A stretch of DNA of 64,000 nucleotides from Pegoplata infirma (Eukaryota > Arthropoda > Insecta > Diptera > Anthomyiidae): assembly GCA_963921195.1 (NCBI GenBank), contig OY992538.1, positions 82,087,904 to 82,151,903 on the forward strand. Direction: 5' to 3'. The notes beneath the pieces were generated by a model. The model did no database searches. It was given only the letters and a program-made list of their open reading frames with translations, and was not told the origin of the DNA. This document shows, piece by piece, positions 42,106-53,785 of the stretch (positions are counted from its first letter, which is position 1; the number at the start of each line of letters is the position of its first letter). Both the position numbers and the translations under genes were made by a program.

Positions 42106-42769
42106 ATAATCTCTTTTTAAAAATAAAACAGTGACAAAAGTCAAAATTTGTTTTTTTTTTCTCAATTTGAAAGTATTCATGGACAGTAGGGGTGGGATAG
42201 TGCACGAGTTTTCGATTTCGACACGCTAGAACCGATTATTTTGTGAGGTTCGTAAAAAAAATGCATGAGCCAAAAAATGGGGCAGGTCGGATAGGATCTA
42301 GGGGTCGCTCATCGGGGTCAAAGTTGGGCATAAAGGGGAAAAAATCCACAAAAAGCCCTACAGCTCGCCTGGTTTTGCCCCAAGAGGGGTCAAATGTGAG
42401 ACCGACCCCCACTATTTTTCCCGCCCAAACATTTTTCCCAAACATACCTAAGCCCTATCTCCACTCCTTAAGGGGGCTCCCCTACAAAGGTTCAATTTTT
42501 AAAAATACTTGCTCCTACCTCTTTAGCTGTCCCAGAAGTGACCCTAGAGGAATCAAATGTATGACCGACCCCCAAACATACCGATACTCTATCTTCAACC
42601 CTTAAGGTGGTCCCCATACATTTTTTTTATTTTGTCTTAATTTGTTTTATTACATCAGCTCATACCGGTCCAATGGTGCCTCCTAGATGGGTCATTAGCA
42701 AGCCGACCCCCATTTATTTTTCGCCCCCAACATTTCTTCTGAGTATACCACTTCCCTATCTTAAATTCC

Positions 42770-42964
42770 TAAGGGGTCTCCCACACAAAATGACATTTTT
42801 AAAAAAATTGCTTCTACCGCTCTAACTGGCGCATGGGTGACCCTAGAGAAGTTAAATGTATGACTGACCCCTACTATTTTAACTTCTCTAGGGTCACCCA
42901 TGCGCCAGTTAGAGCGGTAGAAGCAATTTTTTTAAAAATGTCATTTTGTGTGGGAGACCCCTTA
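42770..42964. repeat. Perfect 84-bp inverted repeat with 27-bp spacer
   Basis: Arms 42770-42853 and 42881-42964 appear to be exact reverse complements, whereas the large arms of the host element are diverged. The arm includes CTACCGCTCTAACTGGCGCA. Confidence 0.9.
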
Positions 42965-43389
42965 GGACACAACATTTTCCCCAAACAAACCTACCCTCTA
43001 TTTTTAAGCCTTAAGGATGTCCCCACACATTTTTTTATATTTTTTATAAAATCAGATCTTATCGCTCCTATGGTGCCTCTTAGGGATAGGGAATGCAGAC
43101 TTATCCCCATTAGTTTTTGCCCCCCCACATTTTTTCCGAACATCCACTTTATAAGCGTGCTCCCCTTTGGAAAACCAAAATCGTAATGGAACTGGAACCC
43201 AACGTTGGAGTATTTAGAATTTACAAAAGTACAAAATTTAGCAACACTTTTATTTATAAATTCAGCTCTCACCGCTCCCATAGTGCCTCTTAGGGACAGG
43301 AAATGCAGACTGACCCCCTATATCTGCCATGCAAACATCATATTAATAAACTTCAATTAAAAGAAGTGTTTGCCAATGTTTGAGCGTTT

Positions 43390-44275
43390 TTAAGAGTAAT
43401 GGGAAAATATAAATGACAAACCATACAGTCCTGGCATAGAAGATTAGAAAGTGGCAGGCAACATACCAGCTCTAGTCCAAACTGCATCAAGTTGTTTTGT
43501 TGGGATCAAATAAAGGAAAAGAAACCCAGAGACGACTTCAAGGAGTTTCTTGAAATTGTTTTATTATACCTTGGTGAAAATATTCCTAATAATCATTTTA
43601 GCCCACCAGGACCCATCAGTTAATAAATATGCTCGATGGATGGCAAAATATTTGACCAAAAACAATTTACGTGAAATTTTGGTTTAGCGTCACTAAAGCA
43701 ATAGAACCTCCAAATAATGATTTGAATTTTTTGAAACCGATTGCTAATTATGCTTTAATTAATAAGATGTCTCAACGATTGGAGAAAAGATTCTGTGACA
43801 TCTTTGGTATCTCAGTGGTAAAGCTGTTGCACTATTTGATCCGAATATCTCTTGTGAAATAAAACGAAAAATGGCAAATGCAAGGAGGAAGAGTTATCTG
43901 ACGAAAAGATGGACGAATCGTCCGACGAAGGCAGCGAAGAAAAATAAGACGATGATATCGGGGAAGATTATGACTCGGGGGATAGTAAATCCAGAACTCA
44001 TAGTAAATCAAGAACTCATAATATAAAGAATGATTTAAGCCACTACGTCACAGCTGAGATACCAACATTTTATGCACGCTTCGGATTAACAACAAATTTC
44101 ATTGGTTCCGGTCCAAAAATTTGGGAAAATTGTGAGGACTACCAGCAAGCGCTTTAAATATTACTTCAATTACATGTTTTCATCGACGCTGCCGAAATAG
44201 GCGTAAAATTAATAGAGGACTATAACAACTTGTTATGCAGTAATGGAGAGGAAAAAATTCTACCCTAACAAAGTG
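43390..44275 (+). pseudogene. Decayed transposon protein in the hAT-type element
   Basis: Fragments in several frames read as one ancient protein: FKEFLEIVLLYLGEN (near 43537), YARWMAKYLTKNNL (near 43627), PPNNDLNFLKPIANYAL (near 43700), ISCEIKRKMANAR, an acidic Asp/Glu/Ser stretch (near 43905-43975), FYARFGLTTNFIGSGPKIW (near 44070) and GVKLIEDYNNLL (near 44200). I recall an ARWMAK..GVKLIEDYNN pattern in a widespread family of transposon-derived animal proteins, but cannot name it with certainty. Stops and frameshifts make it non-functional. Confidence 0.6.
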
Positions 44276-46155
44276 GAAATACGGCGTAGGTATGTTGGGA
44301 CAAAAAGTAGGGGGCAAAAATTATTGGGGGTCAGTCTGCATTTCCCGTTTCTAAGAGGCACCATGGGAGCGGTAAGATCTGATTTGATAAATAAAAATTA
44401 TAAAAAATAAAAAATGTGTGGGGACCCCCTTAAAGCTTAGAAATAAGAGGTAGGTTTGTTTGGAGAAAATGTTGGGGCTAAAAAAATATTGGGGGTCAGT
44501 ATATGATCTGATTTTATAAAAAAATAAAAAAATGTGTGGGGACCCCCTTAAGGCTTAAAAATAGAGGGTAGGTTTGTTTGGGGAAAATGTTGGGGCTGAA
44601 AAAATATTGGGGGTCAGTCATACATTTAAATTCTCTAGGGTCATCCCTGCGCCAGTTAGAGCGGTGGGAGCAAATTTTATAAAAATGTCATTTTGTGGGA
44701 TCTCCCACAGGAATTAGGAATTGGAGATAGGGAGTTAGTATGTTCAGATAAAATGTTGGGGGCTAAAAATAAATGGGGGTTGGTCTTGCTAATGACCCCT
44801 CTAGGAAGCACCGTTGGACCGGTAGGAGCTGGTTTATTAAAACTAATTAAGAAAAAATAAAAAAAAAATGTATGGGGACCACCCTAAGGGTTGAAGATAG
44901 AGGGAAGGTATGTTCTAAGAAAATGTTGGGGATGAAAAAATATTGGGGGTCGGTCATACATTTGATTCCTCTAGGGTCACTTCTAGGACAGCTAGAGAGG
45001 TAGGAGCAAATATTTTTATATTCAACCTTTGTATGGGAGCCCCCTTAAGGAGAGGAGATAGGGCTTAGGTATATTTGGCAGAAGTGTTTGATGGGAAAAA
45101 ATAATGGGGGCCGGTCTCACATTTGACCCTTCTAGGGGCCAAACCAGGGGAATTGTGGGGCTTTTGTCGATTTTTTCCGTTTACGCCCAACTTTGAGCTC
45201 TATGAGCGACCCCTAGATCCTATCCGACCTGCCCCATTTTTTGGCTCATACACTTTTTTTACGAACCTCACAAAATGAGGGGTTCTAGCGTTTCCAAATA
45301 CTGCTGCTTAAAATCTCACACAACACTATCCCACCCTTAATGGACAGTTCTAATATGACTTGAGTAACAAACAACATTTTGAAAATGAGTATGAAAATTT
45401 TTGATTTGAATACAGATTTTTTCCCCTCAGTGTAAATAAATATGTAGTACTATAGATTTTTTTTAAATATTTTTTTTTAGAATTCCTAAAATCACTTGTG
45501 TGCGTTATGCATTTTTATGTTCTTTAATACTATTGTATTAGAAATTTTTAAGAGATTAAAATTTTTCTAAAAAAATACATTTTCTATAAATTGAATTGTT
45601 AAGGATTTTAAGCTTAAAACTTGTTTTGTTTTGAATTTTCTTTAGGCGATACAAATTTTTGTTTTTAAAAAAAATTGTGATTTTTTTTAGTAAATTTAAA
45701 TTTTACAAAAGTCAAAGTTTGTTTTTTTCTCAATTTAAAAATATTTATGGACAGTTCTAATATAACTTGAGTAACAAACAACATTTTAAAAATGAGTATG
45801 AAAATTTTTGATTTGAATACAGATTTTTTCTGTCAGTGTAAGTATGTACTATAGATTTTTTTTAAATATTTTTTTTTTTTTAATTCCTAAAATCACTTGT
45901 GTGTGTTATGAATTTTTATGTTCTTTAATACTATGGTATTAGAATTTTTTTATAGATTAAAATTTGTCTAAAAAAATACATTTTCTATAAATTGAATTGT
46001 TAAGGATTTTAAGCTTAAAATTTGCTTTGTTTTGAATTTTCTTTAGGCGATACAAATTTTTGTTTTAAAAAAAATATATTTTTTTTTAATAAATTTAAAT
46101 TTAATTAAATTTTTTATTTAAAAAAAAATTATAAAAGTTGCTGTAATATTTTTTT

Positions 46156-46790
46156 GTTTTTATACCCTCCACTTAGTGATAGAGGGTATATATAAGTTTG
46201 TCATTCCGTTTGTAACTCATCGAAATATCGGTCTGGGACCCCATAAAGTATATATATTCATGATGCTCGATCGATTTTAAGACATTCTAGCGATGTCCGT
46301 CTGTCCGTCTGTCCGTCTGTCTGTCTGTTGAAAATGCTCTCGCGGACAAAATATTGCACAGAGATGACTGAAACTTAACATATATATTGGAAGTTCTCCC
46401 GAGAAGTTTGGTATTGCATTTGAGCGATATCGGTTCAGCGGTTCAAAAGTTATGAACGAAAATGTAAGCACACCTCAAAAATTTCAGTACATTCAACATA
46501 ACCTAAAAATACAAAATGCTTTAATTCGGCTTCTGGTTGACATATGTTAACATAATTGAACACCAAATGGTATTTAAACAAGTACAAACATATTTTTTGA
46601 CACAAAACGAAAAAAATCGCGGATTTTTTTTTTAACAAAATTTTTTTTCGCGGAAATTTTTTTTAAAATTTTTTTTTTTTTTTTCAAAAGTAATTTCCTT
46701 TTAAATAAAGTTGTTTGCAATATCTTTTTGAAATTGTGGAGGGTATCACTACATTCGGCAAGGCCGAATTTAACTTTTTTACTTGTTTTG
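46156..46790 (+). mobile_element. DR1 copy, near full length
   Basis: It runs from TATACCCTCCACTTAGTG to the hairpin TTCGGCAAGGCCGAA and ACTTTTTTACTTG. A short GTCCGTCTGT microsatellite lies at 46293-46328. It is the best-preserved copy and a good reference for the family. Confidence 0.92.
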
Positions 46791-47297
46791 TTTTAAACTT
46801 GTTTTATGTTTTTTAAGCAGTTACAACAAAAATCATGTTAGGCGCCACCAAAAAAGCAACTCAACTACAACGAAATTTATGTTGCACAAGTGGCAAGCAT
46901 GTTGTGTTACCAGAGACAAAGAATCACACTCTTAGGTCGCATTACAACAGCTTGAAAACAAGTAGTGGTTGGTGCCTTAAACATGATTGACTGACAACAC
47001 CACAAAAAAAAGCTATCTACATTTTATGCAAAAATTTTTTGTGCGTGGGATGCGCTATAGCTAAAACCAATATAAATAATTAAAATCCAGTCTGAACAAG
47101 AGATTTATAACCACCATAGTCTGTAAAGGATCATAACAAGTGGCTGATTTTTTTTGTCAAAAAAAAAATTTGTGTCACTATAGTGAGATGTTTTAAATTG
47201 AAAATGGGCAAAAATTGGTACAGGGTTAAAAAAAAATTGTAAATCAAATTAGGTAGATAAAAATTTTGCCAACTGAGCATGGGTCGAAAATTCCCTT
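46791..47297. other. Unassigned stretch
   Basis: Slightly less A+T-rich sequence near 46835-46985 (GGCGCCACCAAAAAAGCAAC) with no recognisable gene. Confidence 0.45.
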
Positions 47298-48424
47298 CCC
47301 GGTTAGAAATTGTCACATATGTACACGTATGAACACATATGATAACCCATATATCTGCATGAACGAAAATTGAGGTAATATGTAGACATATGAACATATA
47401 TGATAACGTATGTTCGCATATATTCGCATATTATGCTCTCATATTTTTTTTGTATACGAAATGGTATAAAAAATATTATTTATTTTTAATAAAAACATTT
47501 ATTGTTAAAAAAAAATCATATTTTACATAGCTAAACTAGAAGACTAAATTTTCGCGACGCGTTTTGAAAAGATGTATTAACAAAATAGTTTTGGCGTTTT
47601 AAAGGATTCCATTGCGATGTACAAAAACTTGAGGTATCTTACTCATCCTGTCAATGGGCGATTCGCGGACTTGTAATCTTTCGAACCTACGATATTGCAT
47701 ATTGTGTTGTACATTGCTTACGTTTCTCCTCTCCAAATGTTAATTTCTTCACAAATCTGTGGACGTTAACTGAATACAAATTGAGCTGTAAATAATATAG
47801 ATTATTATTACAAGATTAATCTGAATTTGATTTGCAAATCTGTTACCTTTTATTTTCTGCCAATTCCGTATGAAAAAACGATATTATTTTAAAAATTTTC
47901 AAATATTTTTTTTTTTATTTGAAGTTTTCAAAATTGTGAAAGCAAAAAAAGAAACTAAAATTTTTTGACAACTGTTACAAAAAAAAAATAAAAAAACAGA
48001 AGGAATAAAAAACCACACATATAAATACAAACATAATTATAAATTATTAAACAAATAGTTTTTTAACAAAAAGGAATCCTAGAAAATTGTTGTGAAGTTT
48101 TTAGCAAAAAAATTCCAGATATTTTAAATATAATACACACTTCCAAAATTAAACGTGACTTTTTTTAGTGGTATACACAAATATACCGATATTTTCTGAG
48201 AAGTAAGGTTTTTACTGATACCGTAGTGGAAAATGATTTCCAAAAATAGATTATGTGATGATTCGTCCTTGTAAGTTTTTGGGAATTAAAGGCATTTTGG
48301 TGGGGGAAAAAAAATCTTTTAATAACATCTTACTGTATCCAAAAATAAGAATAAAATCTATAAACAATTCCATGTTTTCCTATATATTCCTATATATAAA
48401 TGATACCAGATATGGGGATGTTGT

Positions 48425-48702
48425 CATATCGCTCATTTACTTGTATAGTGTCATAACTCAAAATATGTCGTTTTTGGGTAAACCATACAGAAATATTTGT
48501 TATATCCTGCTTTATATTGTGTCAAAAATTCGTATTAATATCTTCTAAACTCACCGTTTGAGAAGAGAACACGCCATTATAACATTTTTTATGTACGGGC
48601 CTTTTGCAATGTAAAACAAGATTTAATTGTAAACTTTAAACAGGTTTTCTGTAAAATCAAACATTTTGCGTTATGACACTATACAAGTAAATGAGCGATA
48701 TG
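48425..48702. mobile_element. Small foldback, 278 bp
   Basis: Inverted ends CATATCGCTCATTTACTTGT.. and ..ACAAGTAAATGAGCGATATG, continuing through ATAGTGTCATAAC on both sides, giving terminal repeats of about 40 bp. No clear target duplication. The 97-codon open frame overlapping it is not a recognisable gene. Confidence 0.75.
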
Positions 48703-49139
48703 TCTTCATATAAAGTACTGCTCAAAATTATAGCGCACTTTAAATTATTTTTTACAACTTATTGTTTCTATTCAAAATATCAAAAAAATGTCAAGTTTTT
48801 TTGTGTCAATTAAACATTTTTATTCAAATTTATTTAATTAAAGTCACAATTCAGTTTTAAATAACACAATAAAAATATCAGAGGTGGTTTTATAAAAAAA
48901 AGTCTTAAATAGACTGTTCATAATTATAGCGCACTAAAAAAAAATAATTCATTAAATGAAAAGTTGATCAAAATTTAAACACAGCCTGATGTAAAACTTG
49001 TTCCTTTAGCTTTTAAAAATACATTTAATCCTATTTGAAATCGATTTGACCGATTTGGAGCAGTCATTTATGGTTGCTTTCGATTAAATATCCTTCATAT
49101 CGCTGATCAATTCACTTTTATAGTTATTTGGTAGATTTA

Positions 49140-49500
49140 AGGGGCACGATCGGTAGTAGAACCAATGTTTTCAATTGGGTTAATGTCTGGTGACTATTTT
49201 AATATCTTTTGTCCAATATAATTAGGGAAAATTGTTGTTTCTGAACCAGTCCATCGTGAATTTCGCCTTATGACAGGGGGCATTATCACTTTGAATGCAG
49301 GCCTGGGTCGATTCAGACCCAAATATTTGATCAAAATATGATGAAAATTCTTCGGAAATTGAATTGATATAGCTGCTAGCATTTAAAAGTCCTTCTCAAA
49401 TGAGTAATAAGGCGGTACCATGGGCTGTAAAACATTTGCATACGCTAACAGAACCACCACCACGTTGTGTGCTTGGCTGGAACCATTATGATTGATCCTT
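49140..49500 (-). pseudogene. Tc1-like transposase, C-terminal half, left copy
   Basis: On the minus strand one reads a GGGSVSV..CF-like segment, a segment for an island before F(Q)SDNAP, then KAKFTMDWFRNNNFP and, after a frameshift, a remnant of the ..PDINPIE.. motif. Asp of SDNAP is a catalytic residue of the DDE/D triad. Stops and frameshifts disrupt it. Confidence 0.75.
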
Positions 49501-49574
49501 ATCTTGCATTGTACATTGAAAAAATAAAAAGGGATGAACTAATCAATTATTCGTCATGATTAAATTATTATAAT

Positions 49575-49990
49575 GAAGTAATAAATGGTTAAAATCCATC
49601 ATTTGTTCGATGTACAATGCAGGATAAGGATCAACCATATTGGTTTTAGCCAAGTGCACAACGTGGTGGTGGTTCTGTTAGCGTATGCAAATGTTTTACA
49701 GCCCATGGTACCGGCTTATTACTCATTTGAGAAGGACTTTCAAATGCTAGAAGATATATCGATTCAATTTCTGAAGTATTTGCTTCATATATTGATCAAA
49801 TATTTGGGTCTAAATCGACCCAGGCCTTTATTCAAAGTGATAATGCCCCCAGTCAAAACGCGAAATTCTTAATGGACTGGTTCAGAAACAACAATTTTCC
49901 CCAATTATATTGGCCAAAAGATATTAAAACAGTCACCAGACATTAACCCAATTGAAAAACTTTGGTCTACTACCGATCGTGCCCATTAAA
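49575..49990 (+). pseudogene. Tc1-like transposase, C-terminal half, right copy
   Basis: Plus-strand counterpart of the left copy: RGGGSVSVCKCFTAHGTG, ARRYIDSISEVFASYIDQIF, AFIQSDNAPSQNAKFLMDWF, NNFPQLYWPKD, then in another frame SPDINPIEKLWSTTDRAH. The catalytic Asp (SDNAP) and Glu (NPIE) are still readable across a frameshift. The N-terminal DNA-binding half is absent. Confidence 0.78.
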
Positions 49991-50018
49991 TCTACCAAAT
50001 AACTATAAAAATGAATTG

Positions 50019-50764
50019 CCCGAGTAAAAAAGTTCATATATATTCATATAAAATTATATAAAGCCATCATATATAATCATATATAGTTTAATGCGAAAAA
50101 TGAGTCGATAAAACGATATAAAAACTTATCAAATTTGATCAAATCTGATCAAATTTGATATAATTTTAATATAATTTTATATAGTTATATGCGAAAATTG
50201 GACCCTTTTTTGTATAAAATTGATGCAATTATATATAATTAAATATATTTATATATAAGAAAAAAATTTTTTTTCCCAAAACGCAAAAAATTGACAAAAA
50301 AAAATTTGTTTCCAGGACTTAAAAATTTTTAAAAATATTTTTAGGACTTTGAAAATTTTCAAAAAAAAACATCTCGACTTAGAAAAATTTTCAAAAGTTA
50401 TATTGAATTATATGTAAAGGACTTAGATTTTTTTTTAAATTTTACTCATATAAGATAACATATAATTTAAAAACAGTTGCATAAAGTTTTATATAAAATT
50501 TCTTCAAATATTTTGTTTTATCAAATTATATAAAAAAGAAGACAGAATTTTAAAGTTCATATGTAATTATATAAACGAACTTTAAATCATATGTTATTAT
50601 ATAAAAGTCCATATTTTCTGTTATATAATTTTATATAAGAAACAAATTAGAAGTGCAAATATATTAAATCACATATGATGCAACAAAAAATACATATAGT
50701 TTTACAAAATAATATATGTATATATAAAACTATATATAATTATATAGGAACTTTTTTACTCGGG
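50019..50764. mobile_element. MITE, CCCGAGTAAAAAAG ends
   Basis: Left CCCGAGTAAAAAAGTTCATA, right GAACTTTTTTACTCGGG, with TG on each side (50017-50018, 50765-50766). The left half of the Tc1 dimer (in reverse complement GTGAATTGATCAGCG) shows the uninterrupted target, confirming a 2-bp duplication. The interior is rich in CATATATAATTATATA. Confidence 0.9.
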
Positions 50765-51339
50765 TGATCATCACTACGAAGGACATCTGGTCTAAAGCAA
50801 CCATAAATGACTGCTCCAAATCGGTCAGATCTATTTCAAATAGGATGAAATGTATTTTAAAAGCTAAAGGAACAAGTGTTTCATCAGGCTGTGTTTAAAT
50901 TTTGATCAACTTTTCATTTAATGGATTATTTTTTTTTAGTGCGCTATAATTATGAACAGTCTATTTAAGACTTTTTTTATAAAACCACCTCTGATATTTT
51001 TATTGTGTTATTTAAAACTGAATTGTGACTTTAATTAAATAAATTTGAATAAAAATGTTTAATTGACACAAAAAAACTTGACATTTTTTTGATATTTTGA
51101 ATAGAAACAATAAGTTGTAAAAAATAATTTAAAGTGCGCTATAATTTTGAGCAGTACTTTATGATTCAAACACTACACGTTGTATCAATATATGATTCCA
51201 CATATGCTAACATATGTACCGTTCATGTTCATATATGTTTCATATGTCATCATACATGTACACACATGAATCCATATATGTCCATATGTGTGCATACATG
51301 ACGATTTTTACCTGGGTTCTCAAGAAAATAAGTAAATGT

Positions 51340-53105
51340 CTACACTAACAAATATGTTAAATTCGTTTATACCGAATCTTTTATACCAGAGCTTCTCACT
51401 AACTTTTGCTTTGCGAATCTTTTTAATATTTAAAATTTTTCGCGACCCCCCAACATAAAAACAACTAAATTATTAACGTGAACTTTCCCTCAGTTTTTTT
51501 AAAAACCTGAAGTAATGGAAAAATTGGAAACCAAATTCAGAAGCAGCATTGAAGGATTAATCGTAACAGTGTTGACAGATCCCATACGCATAGCAAAAAT
51601 TGCACGTAAAAAACTTCTAAAAAATAAAAATAAACACAATTTTTGTGAACTTTGACCTCAATTTCCCTAAAAATCTGGAAACCAGATCCTGTACTACGGC
51701 ATTTTATATCGAAACATATTATCGTCATCCATTTTTTATTTCCAAAAATAAAATACCAGTTTAACCTGATCAGAAATGAAGAAATGTTTACCAAGAAAGC
51801 ATTTAAAGTCCAATTTGGAGTAATGATTGTTCTTTTTTCAAAATCATGTACCAGTGTTTGGTATTGATCGAAATTTTTTTCGATCACGAATCTAGATCCG
51901 TTATTCGGATCCAGATTTGGAATCAGCATTAAAAAGTAAATCGTCAACAGTGGCCAGATCGAAGAAGCATCCAAAAATATCACAAACAAAGCTCTTAAAA
52001 ATGAACAAGAATACGTTTTTATGAACTTTGCCTTTAATTTTCTTAAAAACATAACGCACTAGAAAAATTTGAAACCCAGATTCGGAATCAGGATCGAAAA
52101 GTTAATAGAAAACGAACTGACAATGTCAGATCCCAGACTCGTCCAAAAAAACTTCACAAATCAGTGTTGGGCATCCCGGGAAATTAAAAAAAGCACAGTG
52201 ATTACGGAGGGACCTTTAGTTACGGAAATAATTAATTTCTTTAAAGGTGCGTTCACACGAGAAAGAAATCTCGATAGAAAAATCGAAAATCTCCAAAAAA
52301 AATTAATTTTGTTAACGTTATAATTTTTTTTATTAAACAAAATACAGACTTCAAATCTAAATAATATCAATATCTTCCAAAAATCTGTAACATTATCAAA
52401 AAAAAGGTAAGAAATAATACGTTTTAGAGGAATTTAATTTGACACAATTATTGAAAAAGTCAAATTCATAGGTACACAGAGTCGTTTTTGGTCTTTGTCT
52501 AGCAGTTTTCTCTCCCGTGTAAACGCGCCTTAATAAAAGTATTTGTATATTTTTATAACAACAATAAAAAATGTGTTTTAAATTTACCAAAATTTAAGGT
52601 TTTAACAAAATTGTTCGCGACCCCCCTGAAACTCTACCGCGACCCCCTAGGGGGTCGCGACCCACCGTTTGAGAACCATTGTTTTATACCCTCCAACATT
52701 TGGCGGACACCTTTCCCCTCACGATAAATGCTGGAAAATTAATTTATTGTGATTTTTGCACTAACAATAAGTATACAATTTCATCATTATTAAAACAATT
52801 TTGTTTGTATCCACGCCCACAAAAGGGGACGGGGGCAAACCGAAAAAATTAGGTTTTTTAATCCCCTGGATCCAAATGCAGGATTTTGAACTACTTTTCA
52901 CACAAAAATGTTTTATTTGTTTAACAAAAAAAAAAAAAAAAAACTTAAAAAAATGACGTATTTTAGAGAATGGTTAGTTCTTTAAGAGGGAATTTTATCC
53001 TCCTGGTCCGATTTTGCCCATTTCCGAACTAAATCAGCTGACGACCATAAGACACATTCGTGCCATACTTCAGCAGTCTAGCTCATTTGGTTAATAAAAA
53101 AATTG
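51340..53105 (-). mobile_element. DR1 copy split by a hAT element
   Basis: Left piece AACAAATATGTTAAATTCG..CCGAATCTTTTATAC (51349-51386), right piece TTTTATACCCTCCAAC onward (52682-53105) with CGCCCACAAAAGGGG and GCCCATTTCCGAAC blocks as in 5624-6303. The far end is lost in a G-rich run at 53118-53150. Confidence 0.8.
51387..52681. mobile_element. Non-autonomous hAT element, CAGAGCTTCTCA / TGAGAACCATTG ends
   Basis: Perfect 8-bp duplications TTTTATAC (51379-51386, 52682-52689). The right subterminal region has CGCGACCCCC in direct and inverted copies. The interior has tandem blocks with GTGAACTTTGACCTCAATTT, GAAACC(C)AGATTCGGAATCAG and AACTGACA(A/G)TGTCAGATCC, related to 8961-10079 in the opposite orientation. 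The longest open frame (171 codons, minus) consists of these blocks and is not a recognisable gene. Confidence 0.9.
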
Positions 53106-53117
53106 CTGAGGCCTTTT

Positions 53118-53150
53118 TTTGGGGGGGGGGGGGGAGGGGGGGAGGAGAGC
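53118..53150. repeat. Poly-G run
   Basis: An almost pure G run of about 30 bp interrupted by three A. It matches the G-rich position in other copies of this DR1 subfamily (5715-5760, 54011-54035). Confidence 0.9.
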
Positions 53151-53255
53151 TCAGCTTGGGTTATTTGGGGACATCTTATCTCTCTTGCAAAATGTTTAGA
53201 CATTATTATTTTTGCATAAAAGTTATACAGTTTTGTCACATTTTAAATTATTTTC

Positions 53256-53785
53256 TAGAGTCCGACCGAAACCAGTTTTTCAAGGCCGAACCGAACCGAA
53301 CATTCGGCCAAAAAATCAATATTCGACCGAAACCGAACCGAAACTTAAAATCAAAATAATTGAATGGCTTAAAAAAATTGTTATGATTCCAATGATTTAA
53401 AAACTTAATGTTTTTAAACCATAGGAATTGTTGTATTTAATAAAAAAAATATTTATTTTAATAAACTTAAAAAAAAAAATCATATTTTTATAAATCATAA
53501 AAAAAATATTTTACATTTCATTACGAAAAACAAATTTTGAACTATAACAGTTGTATATTTATTGGACAACCTTTTTCCTTTTTTTTTTAAGTGAACTAAA
53601 ACAATTGGAATGAAACACGAAATTTAAAAATTCAACGACTTTTTTATATATTTTTTTTTTTAATTTGAAAAAAGTTTCGGTTTCGGCTAATATTCGGCCA
53701 AAATTTGGCCGAATAACGAATAGCGGCCGAAAACCCATTATTCGGCCGAAACCGAGACCGAAACCGAATATTCGGTCGGACTCTA
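53256..53785. mobile_element. CCGAAC/GCCGAA-rich hAT MITE, copy C
   Basis: Ends TAGAGTCCGACCGAAACC and CGGTCGGACTCTA; duplications TTATTTTC / TTATATTC with one mismatch (53248-53255, 53786-53793). It is a distinct subfamily: ACCGAA and GTTTCGG repeats replace GCCGAAG, and the interior differs from A, B and D. Confidence 0.85.

Larger units (their letters stand above)
42187..45339. mobile_element. 3.15-kb hAT-type element with long inverted arms
   Basis: Ends TAGGGGTGGGATAGTG and CACTATCCCACCCTTA, with perfect 8-bp duplications ATGGACAG (42179-42186, 45340-45347). Arms of over 1 kb are inverted copies (for example TAGGGGTCGCTCAT on the left and its inverse near 45205) and contain several subrepeats with GACCGACCCCCA and CCTTAAGG(T/G)GG. 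The centre holds a decayed coding region (43390-44275). Open frames of up to 120 codons in the arms are repeat-derived. Confidence 0.9.
42110..46120. repeat. Tandem duplication (~380-bp unit), first copy split by hAT-like element
   Basis: Unit 1 is 42110-42186 joined to 45340-45700; unit 2 is 45701-46110. Shared blocks: TTTCTCAATTT, GACAGTTCTAATAT, ACTTGAGTAACAAACAACAT, TTAGGCGATACAAATTTTTG. Unit 2 carries the uninterrupted ATTTATGGACAGTTCTAA. Confidence 0.88.
48718..51154. mobile_element. Inverted dimer of a Tc1/mariner-like transposon
   Basis: Ends CTGCTCAAAATTATAGCGCA and its inverse lie within ATAAAGTA..TACTTTAT flanks. The two halves meet near 49560 and are mirror copies, each holding the C-terminal half of a Tc1-type transposase reading outward. 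The right half is lengthened by the MITE at 50019-50764. Exact boundaries are uncertain by about 6 bp because the flanks extend the inverted repeat. Confidence 0.85.
47298..51316. mobile_element. MITE with CATATG-rich arms, outer shell of a nest
   Basis: Left CCCGGTTAGAAATTGTCACA, right inverse of CCCAGGTAAAAATCGTCATG. Both arms carry CATATATG/ACATATG repeats (47320-47450, 51170-51310). Everything between is later insertions or unassigned sequence (47451-48424). A 2-bp TT duplication is possible. Confidence 0.6.

Noticed and set aside
42243..43186. Three consecutive open frames of 120, 72 and 117 codons
   Set aside because: They follow the subrepeats of the inverted arm and disappear in the mirror arm; proline/phenylalanine-rich repeat translation.
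49585..49872. 95-codon frame taken as one protein
   Set aside because: This frame is not the transposase frame over its whole length; the Tc1-like motifs (SDNAP, NPIE) appear in other frames, so it is recorded as a decayed transposase instead.
51537..52052. 171-codon minus-strand open frame
   Set aside because: Made of the internal tandem blocks of a non-autonomous hAT element; no transposase motif (no DDE or hAT dimerisation signature).
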